Assembly (NCBI GenBank): GCA_025716815.1
Contig: JAIXMN010000004.1
Location: 1,054,001-1,118,000 of the forward strand
Length of the DNA: 64,000 bases
Source: Dichotomocladium elegans
Lineage: Eukaryota > Mucoromycota > Mucoromycetes > Mucorales > Lichtheimiaceae
Reading direction: 5' to 3'
Shown: positions 1 to 11,451 of the stretch, piece by piece
Layout: every line of letters begins with the position of its first letter
How positions within the stretch are numbered: the first letter of the stretch is position 1
Made by a program: the position numbers and the translations under genes
The notes under the pieces: generated by a model
Databases searched by the model: none
The model's input: the letters and a program-made list of their open reading frames with translations, nothing else
What the model was told of the DNA's origin: nothing

Positions 1-3000
1 CTTCTATTTAGAAGATCACGGCGGAAAAGGTACTATGCAGTCCGTATCTAGAAATCTGATATTATGCGCTATATGTATCTCCCATCAATGCATGCAACAA
101 TACTAGAAGCTACATAATATATTAAGAATGATTCATGGACAACATGGATGAAGAATAACCACCACCATCGACATGAGGGTGGGTTGGGTGCTGGAGGAGA
201 GGGGCCTATGGTAGACGTGGGTGTTGGTGAGGGCCGAGGCAGGTCTCTGCGATCCACATATTCCCACTGTCGACATTCCTGGTAGTCCTCCCGCTCTGGA
301 ACATATTTTGGTGTTGGCAACACGTCCTTTGATGCGCCGAGTATACCATCTATTACTGCCTGAATCCGGTGATTACCTATATACATCTTCCAGCTCCTTT
401 TGCTAACTGTATCCCACACGCATACCTAGAGCACCCCCACGATCCAAAGTCAATAGATACATCAATAAATAAATAAATAAAAATCTACGCGTGAAATGAG
501 ATCATCTCTGCATTCTGCAAGACGACGGGGGAACCACTTATTTGCTCGCTTCATCTGCGTCGAAGATGAAGTCTTTATTTTCCTTACTAGTCAAGAGAAA
601 TGCGTGCGGGTTCTCCTCTCTCTCTCTCTCTCTCTGAACCGACCAAAAACCTTCTGAGTACATCAGCTGCTGAACAAGGAAAGGAACGCATTGTTTATTC
701 AACTAACGACATGTATTATAGTATGAAAACCGTTTCTTCAGTGAAAAACATTGGGAGTGGTATTTTAGAAATGATCCTTTTGTCCTTTGCTCCCCTTGTT
801 CTTCCGGTTCTGCCACTGCCCCCAGGTATTCGCTATGCTGTATACCTGAGACACGTCTTAGAGTGAAGAGAAAATATTTTGTTTTGTGCGGACGCGGATG
901 TGCTGGCCGAGTATTACACATGTCATGTGCGACACTTGTCTTGGAATTTTACGAGAATACAATCGTGTATTCTATTATTAAATGTCGCCAGCAGACTGAA
1001 CGCCATGCAAATATCCATAGATACCCGTATCGTTGTTACATGAAGAGAGAGTGGAGGATATGTCAGTTACTTTTATTTTCAATCAAGTTTGCGTCACGCG
1101 ATCATGGGTATCACGCCATCAGTAGATAGTATTTGCGGTTCAATAGATGTAATTTATGCGTGTAATAAGCCGAGCGGTTTGCGTGTGCGCCGATGAACAT
1201 ACAATGAAACAATGATGTCAGCAGGTCGAGCCTATTTGTTGTCACATAGCATGTTGTATTGTTCCTTTCCCAACCGGCTCACATATAGGGTGCCTCCTCT
1301 CCATTCGATGAATGGAGAGTGGTCCAAATATCGAACATCGCATCTTGACCCTGCGATAACAGGGCCGGAAGGTTCTCTACGGGGGATTGCAGGTGCCAGC
1401 CTTTGCTGGCAACTCACTCGTGATTTCTTGTGCCTTCTGGTAAGCATCGCTATGGGTTTATTATTAACAAAGAAATCATGAGTCCTCATACTGCGATTTT
1501 CTTGGCATGTAGCAAAGCACATTGAGTGTTTAATTCCATTCCCTTGCCAACAGGTTGCCAGCAAGAAAATTCCACCAGTTGCCTCTGCGCTCATCAAGCA
1601 ACAAGTTGAACAGCATATAACTCGGGTCAATAGCCAGCATATGTCACTAGTGAGTGAAGTACCATCCCAAGTACAGTACAGTATAATGCAATGAAGACTT
1701 TCCTGCGTTGGTACTCCCGCCTATCGTCATCAATGGAAGAAAGCCTTTGTTTGTGGGGTGTGAACATGGTGGCTGACAATGTTCCTATTGACAAAGCATG
1801 CAATGGAAAGTCATTGAAGCACAAAGAAATACTATCCTCGCTGCTGACAATGATGCCTTTTGAGGCGTGGAGTGATTTCGACGCCTCATAATGACGAAGT
1901 AGCCAGCAAAATCATAGGCTACTCGACTGCTAAACTATATTCCTATTCCGCGAACAAAAAAGTTCCACTTGCTGAATAGCCGGGAAAAACCCAATGGAAC
2001 GGCAGTGTAACTCTGACTTACTGGATATCCTCATTTTCTGTTATTAACTATAAAAACCGAAAATCAACAAGAAAAAGACTGAGATGAAGTCAGGTTCCAG
2101 CAGCTCTTTGTTCAATTACTTCTCTCGCTGAGCCAAAAGAACTGAAGAAATAAAAAAAAGTATGGAGGATTGTTGCCTAACAAATGCCATCTGGGGATGG
2201 TTAAAGTCTTAGGCGTCCGCGCGGATTTACTTAATTTTATCGGTCGGCTCTGGCCCGAACGCGCCTGATATTCAACACTTTTTCATGAGCATGTCATGCC
2301 CTAACAAAGGTTGTTCCCATATCATTGGTCTCCTTCCAACAATCCTGGATACTCCATTTTCCGACCCGCCCAACGATGATGCCGATGCCAATGAAGTTAT
2401 GCTTTAATGGAACTATAAGCCAATAAAAGTATTTCCTAGAAAATAATTTGCAGTACGGACGTCTCAAAGTAGTCAAATGAAATACGCTTCTGGAAGGCAA
2501 GACCAAAAGGTCTATGCGAAATGGATATACACATATGAAGAACTTGCTTAATAAGCAGCGTAACATTAGACTCAAGCTTACTTTTCGGACATCGCCGAAA
2601 GAGGAAGCGCCCGTGTTTATGATGGTGGAAAGAGTCTTTCACATTCTCCGCGTGCTGTGCAAGGGATGAATGATCTAACTAAAGTCGGATACGTAAGCAA
2701 AAATACAAACAAAGCAAGCATGAAATCAATCCCAGCATTCCCCACGGGGTTCGCAAGAAATACTTTTTCCCCAGCGAGATGGGTAAGTGAGCATAGGACC
2801 AATCAATGTCTCTATCTCAACATGGCCACTTTCATTTTTAGATGCTTGTTACCTTTTATCCTTGGACTGCCGAACTTTGGAGAAGCAGTAATGTCATGGT
2901 CTCGGAATACTTCTGCATCGAACAGGGATTGCTGGCACCATGACAGAAAATATCTTAAGCAGCCATATATTCACACGTGATTAGTTCCGTTAATAAATAT

Positions 3001-4129
3001 TGAATCTCTTTCAAACTTTAGAGACGCCCTCTGAACGTTATATTGAGAGCAAGCGCACTACATTTGCGATTCTTGTGTAATCCGTTTATTAAAAGTTATA
3101 TGTACTCCATAAAAATAACGTCGGCTGCAAGATTAGCATTTGTTTCACGAATGTTGGGTATCACCAGGTTCGTAATTCCCGCTCCTTCTATGTCATATTT
3201 CAGTGTTGCGTCTTTTAACTTGATCTCTTACTATGGCACAACATATAGCCGTTGACTGGGACCGGCTAAAGGTATATACTTGAACTACCACAGGGGTTTT
3301 ACTAATCGGTAGGGTATACCTTTCCATTCCAAGACATCGCCCAAATGGTCTTATGTATGTTGCCCATTTTCTAACGTCGCACGACTCGCAATTCAACAAT
3401 TATCTCAAATAAAGTTCAGCTCTGTGCAGCAGCAATCTCCCCCCAAAAAAATATATTATCATATCCTTCGCCCTGCATCATTGTCAGGAGCCAACCCTTC
3501 AGAGCGGGACTAGGTGTATTCAGGACAAAAAACGTCGAAGCTTAGAGGAGAGGTAATCGACAGGGAAAATGTGACTCAAAGTGAACGAGCAGCATGTATA
3601 TTCCGAGAGTGACCAATCAGACTGCATGATCGGAGCGGGCAAGATTAGGGGGAACAATCTGCACCAACCGCTTTCACGATACCCTAGATCACATATCACT
3701 CGGGATATGTCAAAGGTTTCGGACCGACGAGGCCCAAGTTAGCAAAGTGTCTTCAATTCGTGTGTTGCAGCAAAAGGGTCCTTCCTGGACAGAACAGCAT
3801 GCCGCGGCTCTATTGCAGTATATGGAAGGGTGCCGTGTTTCCCAAGTATGAGAAACAGTGCGAATACGGCCTGTGTCGCCAACATGTCAAAATCATGAGG
3901 ACCATTGAGCATCTGTGCGCGCCAACAACTCTTGCCTGGTCAAGCTTGCTCTGTCTCTTCCCCACATTTTAAAACATTTTATGCGTCGTTTCCCACACAG
4001 GGCGGCTGTCTCGATGACTCCGCACCACATGAAATGCAGTTCTGCCTTTTACGGAATGTTGTACAGTCGGGTTCTCTACCTTTCCCAACGTCGCAGGTGC
4101 CTGAAAAATTAGCCTTCTTACCTGATCAG
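1..4129. other. Gene-poor stretch, no supported gene
   Basis: Both strands hold only short, mutually overlapping open frames with no recognisable domain and no consistent exon chain. A pyrimidine (CT) run lies at about 611-635. The stretch 1550-1660 reads as a fairly protein-like plus-strand frame that stops at about 1692, and the following 200 bases are open in another frame. This could be a decayed gene, but no family is recognisable. No terminal inverted repeats, target-site duplications or reverse transcriptase or transposase motifs were seen. Confidence 0.5.
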
Positions 4130-4137
4130 TATAAAAG
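4130..4137 (+). promoter_or_regulatory. TATA box of acetyl-CoA synthetase gene
   Basis: TATAAAAG lies 57 bases upstream of the ACS start codon at 4194, with a C/T-rich leader between them. The spacing fits a fungal core promoter with a short 5' leader. Confidence 0.6.
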
Positions 4138-4193
4138 GCCTGTGTTCTGTACCCCAACAAAATACCTGCTTTCTTTTACTTATCTACACATCC

Positions 4194-6320
4194 ATGGCCG
4201 CTGACCATCCCGAAGAGATCCCCACCCATCCCATACCAAAGCGTCTTCTGGATGCTTCCAAATGCCCCATGCCTTTTGTGAGCTCCCGCGCACAATATCA
4301 GGCCATGTGGAAGGAGAGCATCGATCAACCCGAAAAGTTCTTTGGCAATGTAAGAGACATCAGTTAATTGGCTGAGGCGGTCTCCCTAACAAAATCAATG
4401 GCTATATCTATATCTAATGCCTAGATGGCCAAAGAGCTCCTTACATGGACACGACCTTTTGAGACCGTTCAACACGGTTCCTTCGAGACCGGCGATGTAT
4501 CCTGGTTCCTTGGTGGTGAACTCAACGCCTCGTACAATTGTGTTGACCGTCATGCACTCAAGAACCCTAACAAAGTGGCCATCATTCATGAAGGAGATGA
4601 ACCCGAGAATACCCGTCACATCACCTACGGCGAGCTAATGCGGGAAGTCAACAAGCTGGCCAATGTCCTGAAGAACCTCGGCATCCGCAAGGGCGATAAC
4701 GTTGCTATCTATATGCCAATGATCCCTGAGGCCATCATTGCCATTCTTGCCTGTGCACGCATCGGTGCTCCCCACTCGGTCGTCTTCGCGGGCTTTTCTG
4801 CCGAGTCACTCCGCGACCGTGTTGTGGATTGTGCTGCACGTGTCGTCATTACATCTGACGAGGGCCGTCGGGGCGGCAAGAATATTGCAACAAAGCGCAT
4901 TGTTGACGATGCTCTTGCTAACAACCAAACTCATGTCGAACATGTTCTCGTTTACCGACGCACCGGTTCGCTCGTCCCTTGGATTGCCGGCCGGGATTTG
5001 TGGTGGCACGATGAGATGGATAAGGCCAGAAGCTTCTGTGCTCCTGAACGCATGAGCGCCGAAGACCCTCTCTTCCTCCTTTACACCTCGGGTTCCACTG
5101 GCGCGCCCAAGGGCATCATGCATACTACCGGTGGATACCTCCTCGGCGCATCTGCCACGGTCAAGTACATTTTTGACTACCACGAGAATGATATCTTCGC
5201 CTGCATGGCCGATATAGGATGGATCACTGGTCACACGTATATTGTCTATGGTCCTTTGACCCTTGGTGCCACGACTGTGCTCTTCGAATCTACGCCCACC
5301 TACCCCAACCCTTCGCGTTTCTGGGATTTGATCCAGAAACACAAGGTCACTCATTTCTACACCGCCCCGACTGCTATTCGTGCACTCCGCCGTCTCGGCG
5401 ATGAGTGGCTTGATGGATATGATCTTTCGACCCTGCGTGTCATTGCCTCCGTTGGCGAGCCCATCAACCCAGAGGCCTGGGACTGGTACAATGAGAAGGT
5501 CGGCCAGAAGCGTTGCGCTGTCGTCGACACCTATTGGCAAACCGAGACTGGCTCCGTCATCGTCGCACCTTTGCCTGGTGCAACCCCCACCAAACCTGGT
5601 TCGGCGACGCTGCCATTCTTCGGTATCAAGCCCATCATCTTGGATCCCACGACTGGTAAGGAAATCACCAAGGCCGACGAAACAGGTGTCTTGGCCGTCA
5701 CCCAGCCTTGGCCTTCTATGGCTCGCACAGTCTACAACAACCATTCTCGCTTTATGGATACCTATCTTAAACCATACCCTGGCTACTACTTCACTGGCGA
5801 CGGCGCCTCTCGCGATAAGGATGGTTACATCTGGATTCGCGGCCGTGTGGATGGTAATTTTATTTCAACGCTGGGATCGGGAGTTTAAAATTGACTGAAC
5901 CTTTTTTTTTTTTAACAAGATGTGATTAACGTGTCTGGCCATCGTCTTTCTACCGCCGAAATTGAGTCTGCTTTGGTCGCTCATGAGGCCGTTGCGGAGG
6001 CAGCTGTAATCGGCGGTAACGACGACCTGACTGGCCAATGTATCCATGCCTTCGTCTCGATCAAACCTCATGTGGAGGTTGCCGATGGTCTCGACAAGGA
6101 ACTAAAGGTCCAAGTTCGCAGTGTTATAGGTCCCTTTGCGACTCCCAAGTGCGTGTATATCATCACGGACCACCCTAAAACACGCTCGGGTAAGATCATG
6201 CGCCGTATCTTACGCAAGATCGTCAACGGTGAGCAGGATCAGCTCGGAGATATCTCCACGCTTGCGGACCCCTCAGTAGTTGAGCAACTGATCATGAAGG
6301 TCCACGGTGTTGCGGCCTAA
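4194..6320 (+). CDS. ACS: Acetyl-CoA synthetase
   Basis: AMP-forming acetate--CoA ligase, which makes acetyl-CoA from acetate, ATP and CoA in the cytosol or nucleus. There are three exons: 4194-4349, 4425-5853 and 5920-6320. The phases agree and give 661 residues, the usual family length. The first exon carries the typical fungal N-terminus ending in a Trp-Lys-rich segment. The adenylate-forming P-loop [10 protein letters not shown] falls at about residues 273-282. The second intron interrupts the conserved [15 protein letters not shown] segment exactly between G and AT of an Asp codon. The C-terminal RSGKIMRR carries the lysine that is acetylation-regulated in this family. Codon use is strongly biased, which creates long antisense frames and suggests high expression. 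A TATA box precedes it. Identity is firm. Confidence 0.97.
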
Positions 6321-8356
6321 ATGGATTCAACCATGCCCTATAATATTTATTCGTACTATCTATTCTCGCATGCCTTAACTAGCAAAAAAGCTCCTCCCTC
6401 TTGTATACATTTGTTTAATCCCGTCCCTGTTTTGTTTATGTAACATAAAATATATTCATTTTATTTTGACCAAGAAGAAAAAATCTTTTTTAATCGAACC
6501 CACGCGAATCACGATGATGAGGAAAAATTTCATTAAGGGGACTGAGAGGCAACCCGTGGTTGCACGTGTATACACTTTCAAGTAAACTTCTACGTAAACT
6601 ATTATTAAAATAGGGCTTTTTAATAACAATATCAATGTTCCATATCAGCACACGTCCACGCGCTCGCGCACACTTTATTATAGTGACGATTATTGCTCTG
6701 GCGGACGCGTTGGACTTCTATTGCTGGCAGATATGACCTTACCCTTGTCACCTCATTCCATACACATCTTAAAGCGAGAACATGAGCTCTTAGTTCTTTT
6801 GGGGATAGCGCCAGCACCGCAGCAGCTATGTGGTATACACAAAGTTTGCTTAAGATACAGTCCGGATTTGCGCCGTATGTGTTACATACCACATCTCTGT
6901 TTGGATGTCATGACGTAATAAAATATATGTGTATGTGTATCCTATTAGGGCGTAAAAACGTAGCCCTATGTTCTCGAAGATGTCAAATATATATATATAT
7001 ATATATATATACGTGCGTGTGTGTGTGCGTGTGTATATGTATATAGTGGAATGAAGGGAGAAGCGAAGATAGGGGTGTATTAAAAGTCATTGATTACGTC
7101 GATCTACAAGGGTACGGTTTCTTTAACCAGATTGTCATGTATTTTCTAGATAATGTGTAAAAAAAGTGTCTATTAGTATAGCTGCAGATAATAATCACAA
7201 TAATAAAGTCTAAACCTTGTTAAAGAATGTGGTATGCGGAGGGGAAATAGTGCATGTACAGTTTAGATAGCAGAGGTGACTATATCGCAAGTCTCAGAGC
7301 GAGAGATCTTAACATCTATCCCACAACTTTCAATGCCTGCGATAACAATTTTCGATGTCATTTTGCGTCTCTGGCGTATAAGCTGGGGGAAGCGGTTTAC
7401 TGGGGTGTTTTGTCTAATATGGATCCTGATGAAGACTGCTCACACGCAGTCTTCTTCGTTTAGCGCCTCCGGAGACGATCCGTTCATTTCTGAAAAGAAA
7501 TAATAAACTAGAGCATCTCACCTGGATATGACTTAACACTCACGCAGCAGAAGGTGCCTCGAGATCCAGTCATTTTCCGAGCTGTGCATAAAAAGGGGGA
7601 ATGATGAGAGACGAACGGCCATGGACGATGGGAGAGGTCCATGGACTAGGGTAAGGAGTTGGGGTACAAGCATGAAACACCACATAGAGGACAAGTAATA
7701 GCTGTCTTCCGCATTGTGTCTCATGGTCGGCACGAGCTGCTCTTCCTGCAGATCCCGGAACACAATGAAAAATGTGTTATTAGTTCATTGCTCCCTAGCG
7801 TGCGACTTTCTCTCGCCGGATAAGAATCCAGAGCGGAGGAGGACCCTGCCGTTGTCATCAGCATTGTCTATATATCTCCTGGGACCAAGAACTAGCATGA
7901 TATATTATAGTTTGCTCATAACGAATGGTCACCGCTCGTGGCCAGTAGATTGCTGCTGTATATTACACGAGTGTTAGACGGCTTGCACATTATGCACTCT
8001 CGCAAACAGGACAATTACGAGTTTGGCCTGTAGCAGTTCTCCGGACCACATTTGCGCAAACACAGCCCCCTGGTCCCATACAAAGAAAGAAAAGAAGAGC
8101 CGGAAACAAAGATTACATGTCTCTACGGCTAAAGTAGAGCCTATCAGTAGGTAGGCTGGCTATAATAAAATGGCCGTTTTGTCGACGACCCCCCTGAGTT
8201 TCTCTTTCCAAGCAAATCGTTGTCATGCTCTTTGAGTTCTCCTAGAGCGACGAGGATAAATAGCCTGCCTACTTTTCTTCGTTCTTTCTTTTTTCCCTCT
8301 TCTTCCTAATCTGTTGTAAATACCTGCTACTAACATAAACGACAGAGACAAATATA
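6321..8356. other. Intergenic region without supported gene
   Basis: This 2 kb region separates ACS from the zinc-finger gene. It contains A/T-rich presumed 3' untranslated sequence, the TA/TG microsatellite listed separately, and scattered short frames without domains. A possible TATA-like element (GATAAATAG) lies near 8254, about 100 bases before the next start codon. Nothing else could be supported. Confidence 0.5.
6988..7042. repeat. (TA)n/(GT)n microsatellite
   Basis: About 24 bases of alternating TA are followed by GT-rich alternation and TATG units. It is non-coding and lies in the ACS to zinc-finger intergenic region. Confidence 0.85.
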
Positions 8357-9679
8357 ATGAACATTTGTGACCTACTCGCCCATCCGCCCTCGTCCCCAGC
8401 TTCGCCCCCAGCTTCTGTCAAGTCCGTAACTACCGCTGCAGGTAGTGCACAGTTCCATGTCCCTTCATTGGACAACAAACGACCGTTCCACGACGAAGAT
8501 ATCACATCCGTTTTGAAGAACATTCTTTTCGAAAGCGGGTACACGTATAGACAGAACGCCGAGCGCAATAGCTTGACAGACGGATTTATCTGGCCAGCAA
8601 CAGCAGGAGAAGCGGGCAATAATTACACACCAATCCATATCAAGGTGATTGGTCGACATATGAATGGCTCGTTTCGTTGCCACATTGGCACCGGCAAAGC
8701 CTCTCGACCAATCCAGTCTCTTGAGCTATGTCAGCAAATGCGACTTTTAGCTGTCTTCTTCAGAGCCGAGAACAGCAAGAGCCAGCTCATCTCCCCTGAA
8801 TTTATATTTTTTCCTACTTGGCTCCTCCATCTCTTCCGCTACAGTAAACATGATAACAGCCCTGGACGCACCGACATTCGTTTCCTTGAGAATTCATTAC
8901 TTGCCAAAGAGGATCACATCTATCGACTCAATAATGTACTCAACACACTGTTTCGCTTCAATATCTACACCTTCGACCATACCCGGTTCCAGGATACAGT
9001 CAGCCTTACCAATTACCTGTTTGATGGCATCGGGTTAGATGAGCTCGACCATCTTCCTCGACCAACACATCTGCCATCATTCTATGCTCAGCTGATCTAC
9101 CTCTTGCAAGCACCTCGTCCCACGAAAAAGAAACCAATGTGCAATAATTGCAACAGCAAGCCTGCATCTCGGCGCCGGTTATGTGTCGCTTGCTACCGCT
9201 ACCAGCTCAAGCACGATGAACCCCGTCCTCTGCGACTGATTGTCGCCAACCAGTCAGTACATTCATCCATGTCGTCAAATAACTTGCACATTAGCAACAG
9301 CAATAACAACAGTAGCAGCAGAGCCACGCGACCTTCCGTTATCTTCTATGCCAACAAATTCTGCGCAAACTGTGGAGTTCAGGAAACACACCAATGGTAC
9401 CGCAATCTCTGCGGAAATGGGCACTGGTGCGAAACATGCAAGAGCTATTTTTTGCGACATAGTAAAGTTCGACCGGCCGAGCTATTTGTCAAGGCTGCCA
9501 AGCGCAAAGTTGATGTGAGGGCGTTGGTCAATTGGTGGCCCGAAGAGGTATCGGCTATTAATTCGCCGCCGCCATTAGCAACAAATATGAGTATCAGCAG
9601 CAGCAGCAGCAGTGGATCTACAAGTCCAGTGTCCTTGTCATCCACCTCATCCTTTGTCGAGCCATTCCCAACTTGTTGA
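8357..9679 (+). CDS. Protein with two GATA-like Cys4 zinc fingers
   Basis: A single-exon 440-residue protein. Two cysteine clusters lie in the C-terminal half. The first is C262-x2-C265-x10-C276-x2-C279, followed by a basic KH..PRP segment. The second is C336-x2-C339-x18-C358-x2-C361, with a Trp in the loop and a downstream Tyr, His and RP. The second matches the spacing of a GATA finger (CX2CX17-20CX2C), while the first looks like a shortened copy. Residues 1-250 have no domain I recognise. The tail is Ser-rich low complexity, and an Asn/Ser run separates the fingers. A DNA-binding or regulatory role is inferred from the fingers only. The start is the first ATG after an A-rich leader, and no introns are needed. 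Confidence 0.75.
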   Translation: MNICDLLAHPPSSPASPPASVKSVTTAAGSAQFHVPSLDNKRPFHDEDITSVLKNILFESGYTYRQNAERNSLTDGFIWPATAGEAGNNYTPIHIKVIGRHMNGSFRCHIGTGKASRPIQSLELCQQMRLLAVFFRAENSKSQLISPEFIFFPTWLLHLFRYSKHDNSPGRTDIRFLENSLLAKEDHIYRLNNVLNTLFRFNIYTFDHTRFQDTVSLTNYLFDGIGLDELDHLPRPTHLPSFYAQLIYLLQAPRPTKKKPMCNNCNSKPASRRRLCVACYRYQLKHDEPRPLRLIVANQSVHSSMSSNNLHISNSNNNSSSRATRPSVIFYANKFCANCGVQETHQWYRNLCGNGHWCETCKSYFLRHSKVRPAELFVKAAKRKVDVRALVNWWPEEVSAINSPPPLATNMSISSSSSSGSTSPVSLSSTSSFVEPFPTC

Positions 9680-11451
9680 AGAGAATTGATCATTGTCATT
9701 CAATGCTTTTTGTTGTATGTAATGTGAGTGTATGTACCACCTTTTTCTGTTGCTATCCTCCCAAATCGGCCCTTTCTCACTCCACGCCCAAACCCAAATC
9801 CACAAACAATTGCGTCCATAGCATGCTCTTCTCATCACCACCCATCTCCCTCATTGTATATGCCAACCTCCACCCCTCGTCTATTTCATCATCCAATTAT
9901 GCCCACTCTTCGTGTTTGTCTTGTCTACCTTACCAACTTACAGTCAGCCTACTTGTTCTATGCCAGACTCCTCTTTTTTTGAGTCACATCTGTCTTTTTG
10001 GTCAAGCACAGAACAGAGACAGATTCATATAGCAGTTGCCAATTATATAAATATAGTTTGTTATATCGCATTTATTGGCTTTATCTTCTTCTGGATCACA
10101 GTTGCTCTGCATACAATATAACCTTACTGTATATCTTACACACCAATCGACCCTCGCTTGTGACCCAATTTAGACAAATATTAGTCAAATTTATTTTGGA
10201 AAATAAAGTATACAATAACAACAAGGAGGTATCGCTGCTTAGTAGTAACATCCAAATCATGCATCTCTTTCTTTCTGCTCATTGGCAGATTTGCATTTTG
10301 ATTGGTGTGTTGATGGCGACCGGTTGTACTAGAGATACTACGCAGGGAGAGAACGCACGCACGAGGAACACCATGCCTTGGTTAAGACATCACGAGAGCC
10401 CATGCGCTCGTACTCCCATGGACAACTTCCACAGTGATGTAGCATTATGGAAGGTATAATCATCTAGGTTTGGAAACCAACAGCCCATTCTTTGAAAGCT
10501 CAAAAGATCGAGCGCCATATATCCACTGTATGTCTAACAAGGTTTTGCGGTTTCGCTGTTCCTAGCTGACAACAACGGCCGTTTCTGACGCACATCTTTT
10601 TCAGGATGCTGTTGACTTTATATATAGTATATAGTCACAGGCACGTATGCTGATCTAACTTGGCGAGTACGCTCAGCCTTGGTAAAATTTCTATTAGCAA
10701 GAGTGCTAGTCACGTGCTGGAGTTATAAAATATAAACAGATCGTGAAAATATGGAAGACAGTGGACGTCCAAGTCAGTTTAGAACTCGGAGAGCCTGGCC
10801 TTACTTGGTCCTTCCGCTGTTGCTCGCCTGTCTTTGTAAGAGAGCAAAAGGCGGTTGAGAAGGAGAGCTACTATCTTAGGCAGTGCCAAACCACATATTG
10901 TATCACATGCGTTAGTTTTAAATTACCATTTCGGTATTGTCCTCTTAAAGGCATGAAGGCAAGTCGCTCGACTTGTACCGTGACCTAGCCATTATTTTAA
11001 TTTCTGAAAGGCTTCATGTGGAGGGAGGGGGGAGGCAGGGTCTTCTCGATCAACGAGGACGAAGCGGCGACTGAACTCTAAAAAACGTCGATGCGGGGAT
11101 TTCGTGGTATTCCAGATGTGGAGAAGGACTTTTTTTTTCTGTGAGAAGAATCACAAAACTTGAACAAAGCAGCGAAAGAAAAAGCAAAAGAAAAGAGAAG
11201 AGGGGGTACGGTCTGATGCTTGGCTGGCTATACGATAGAAAGTTCTAATAAGGCGTAGAAGGGCAGGACACGGGCCCTCGAGTGCTGCCTATTGTTATAA
11301 GTTTTGCCAAACCCTAAAAAATATTATCCCCGTGCGTTTACTCATCAGTCAGCAGTATATACACACACACGCACGCACATACGCAGGCTCTGTCTCTCTC
11401 ACGCCCTCTCTTCCCTTTACGTCTTTTCCCGTCTGGTTTGAATATATTCAC
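9680..11451. other. Intergenic region without supported gene
   Basis: The first 450 bases are C/T-rich and are probably the 3' region of the zinc-finger gene. A clear TATA-like run (TATAAAATATAA, about 10723-10734) is followed by only an 81-codon open frame without an ATG or any domain. At 11330-11450 there is a CT/CA-rich leader directly before the bZIP start. No gene could be supported. Confidence 0.5.

Noticed and set aside
1..4129. Transposon or old viral insertion in the gene-poor left end
   Set aside because: No terminal repeats, polymerase, integrase or transposase motif could be found by reading both strands.
4806..5744. 312-codon open frame antisense to ACS
   Set aside because: It mirrors the strongly biased codons of the ACS coding strand, has no domain, and ACS is certain here.
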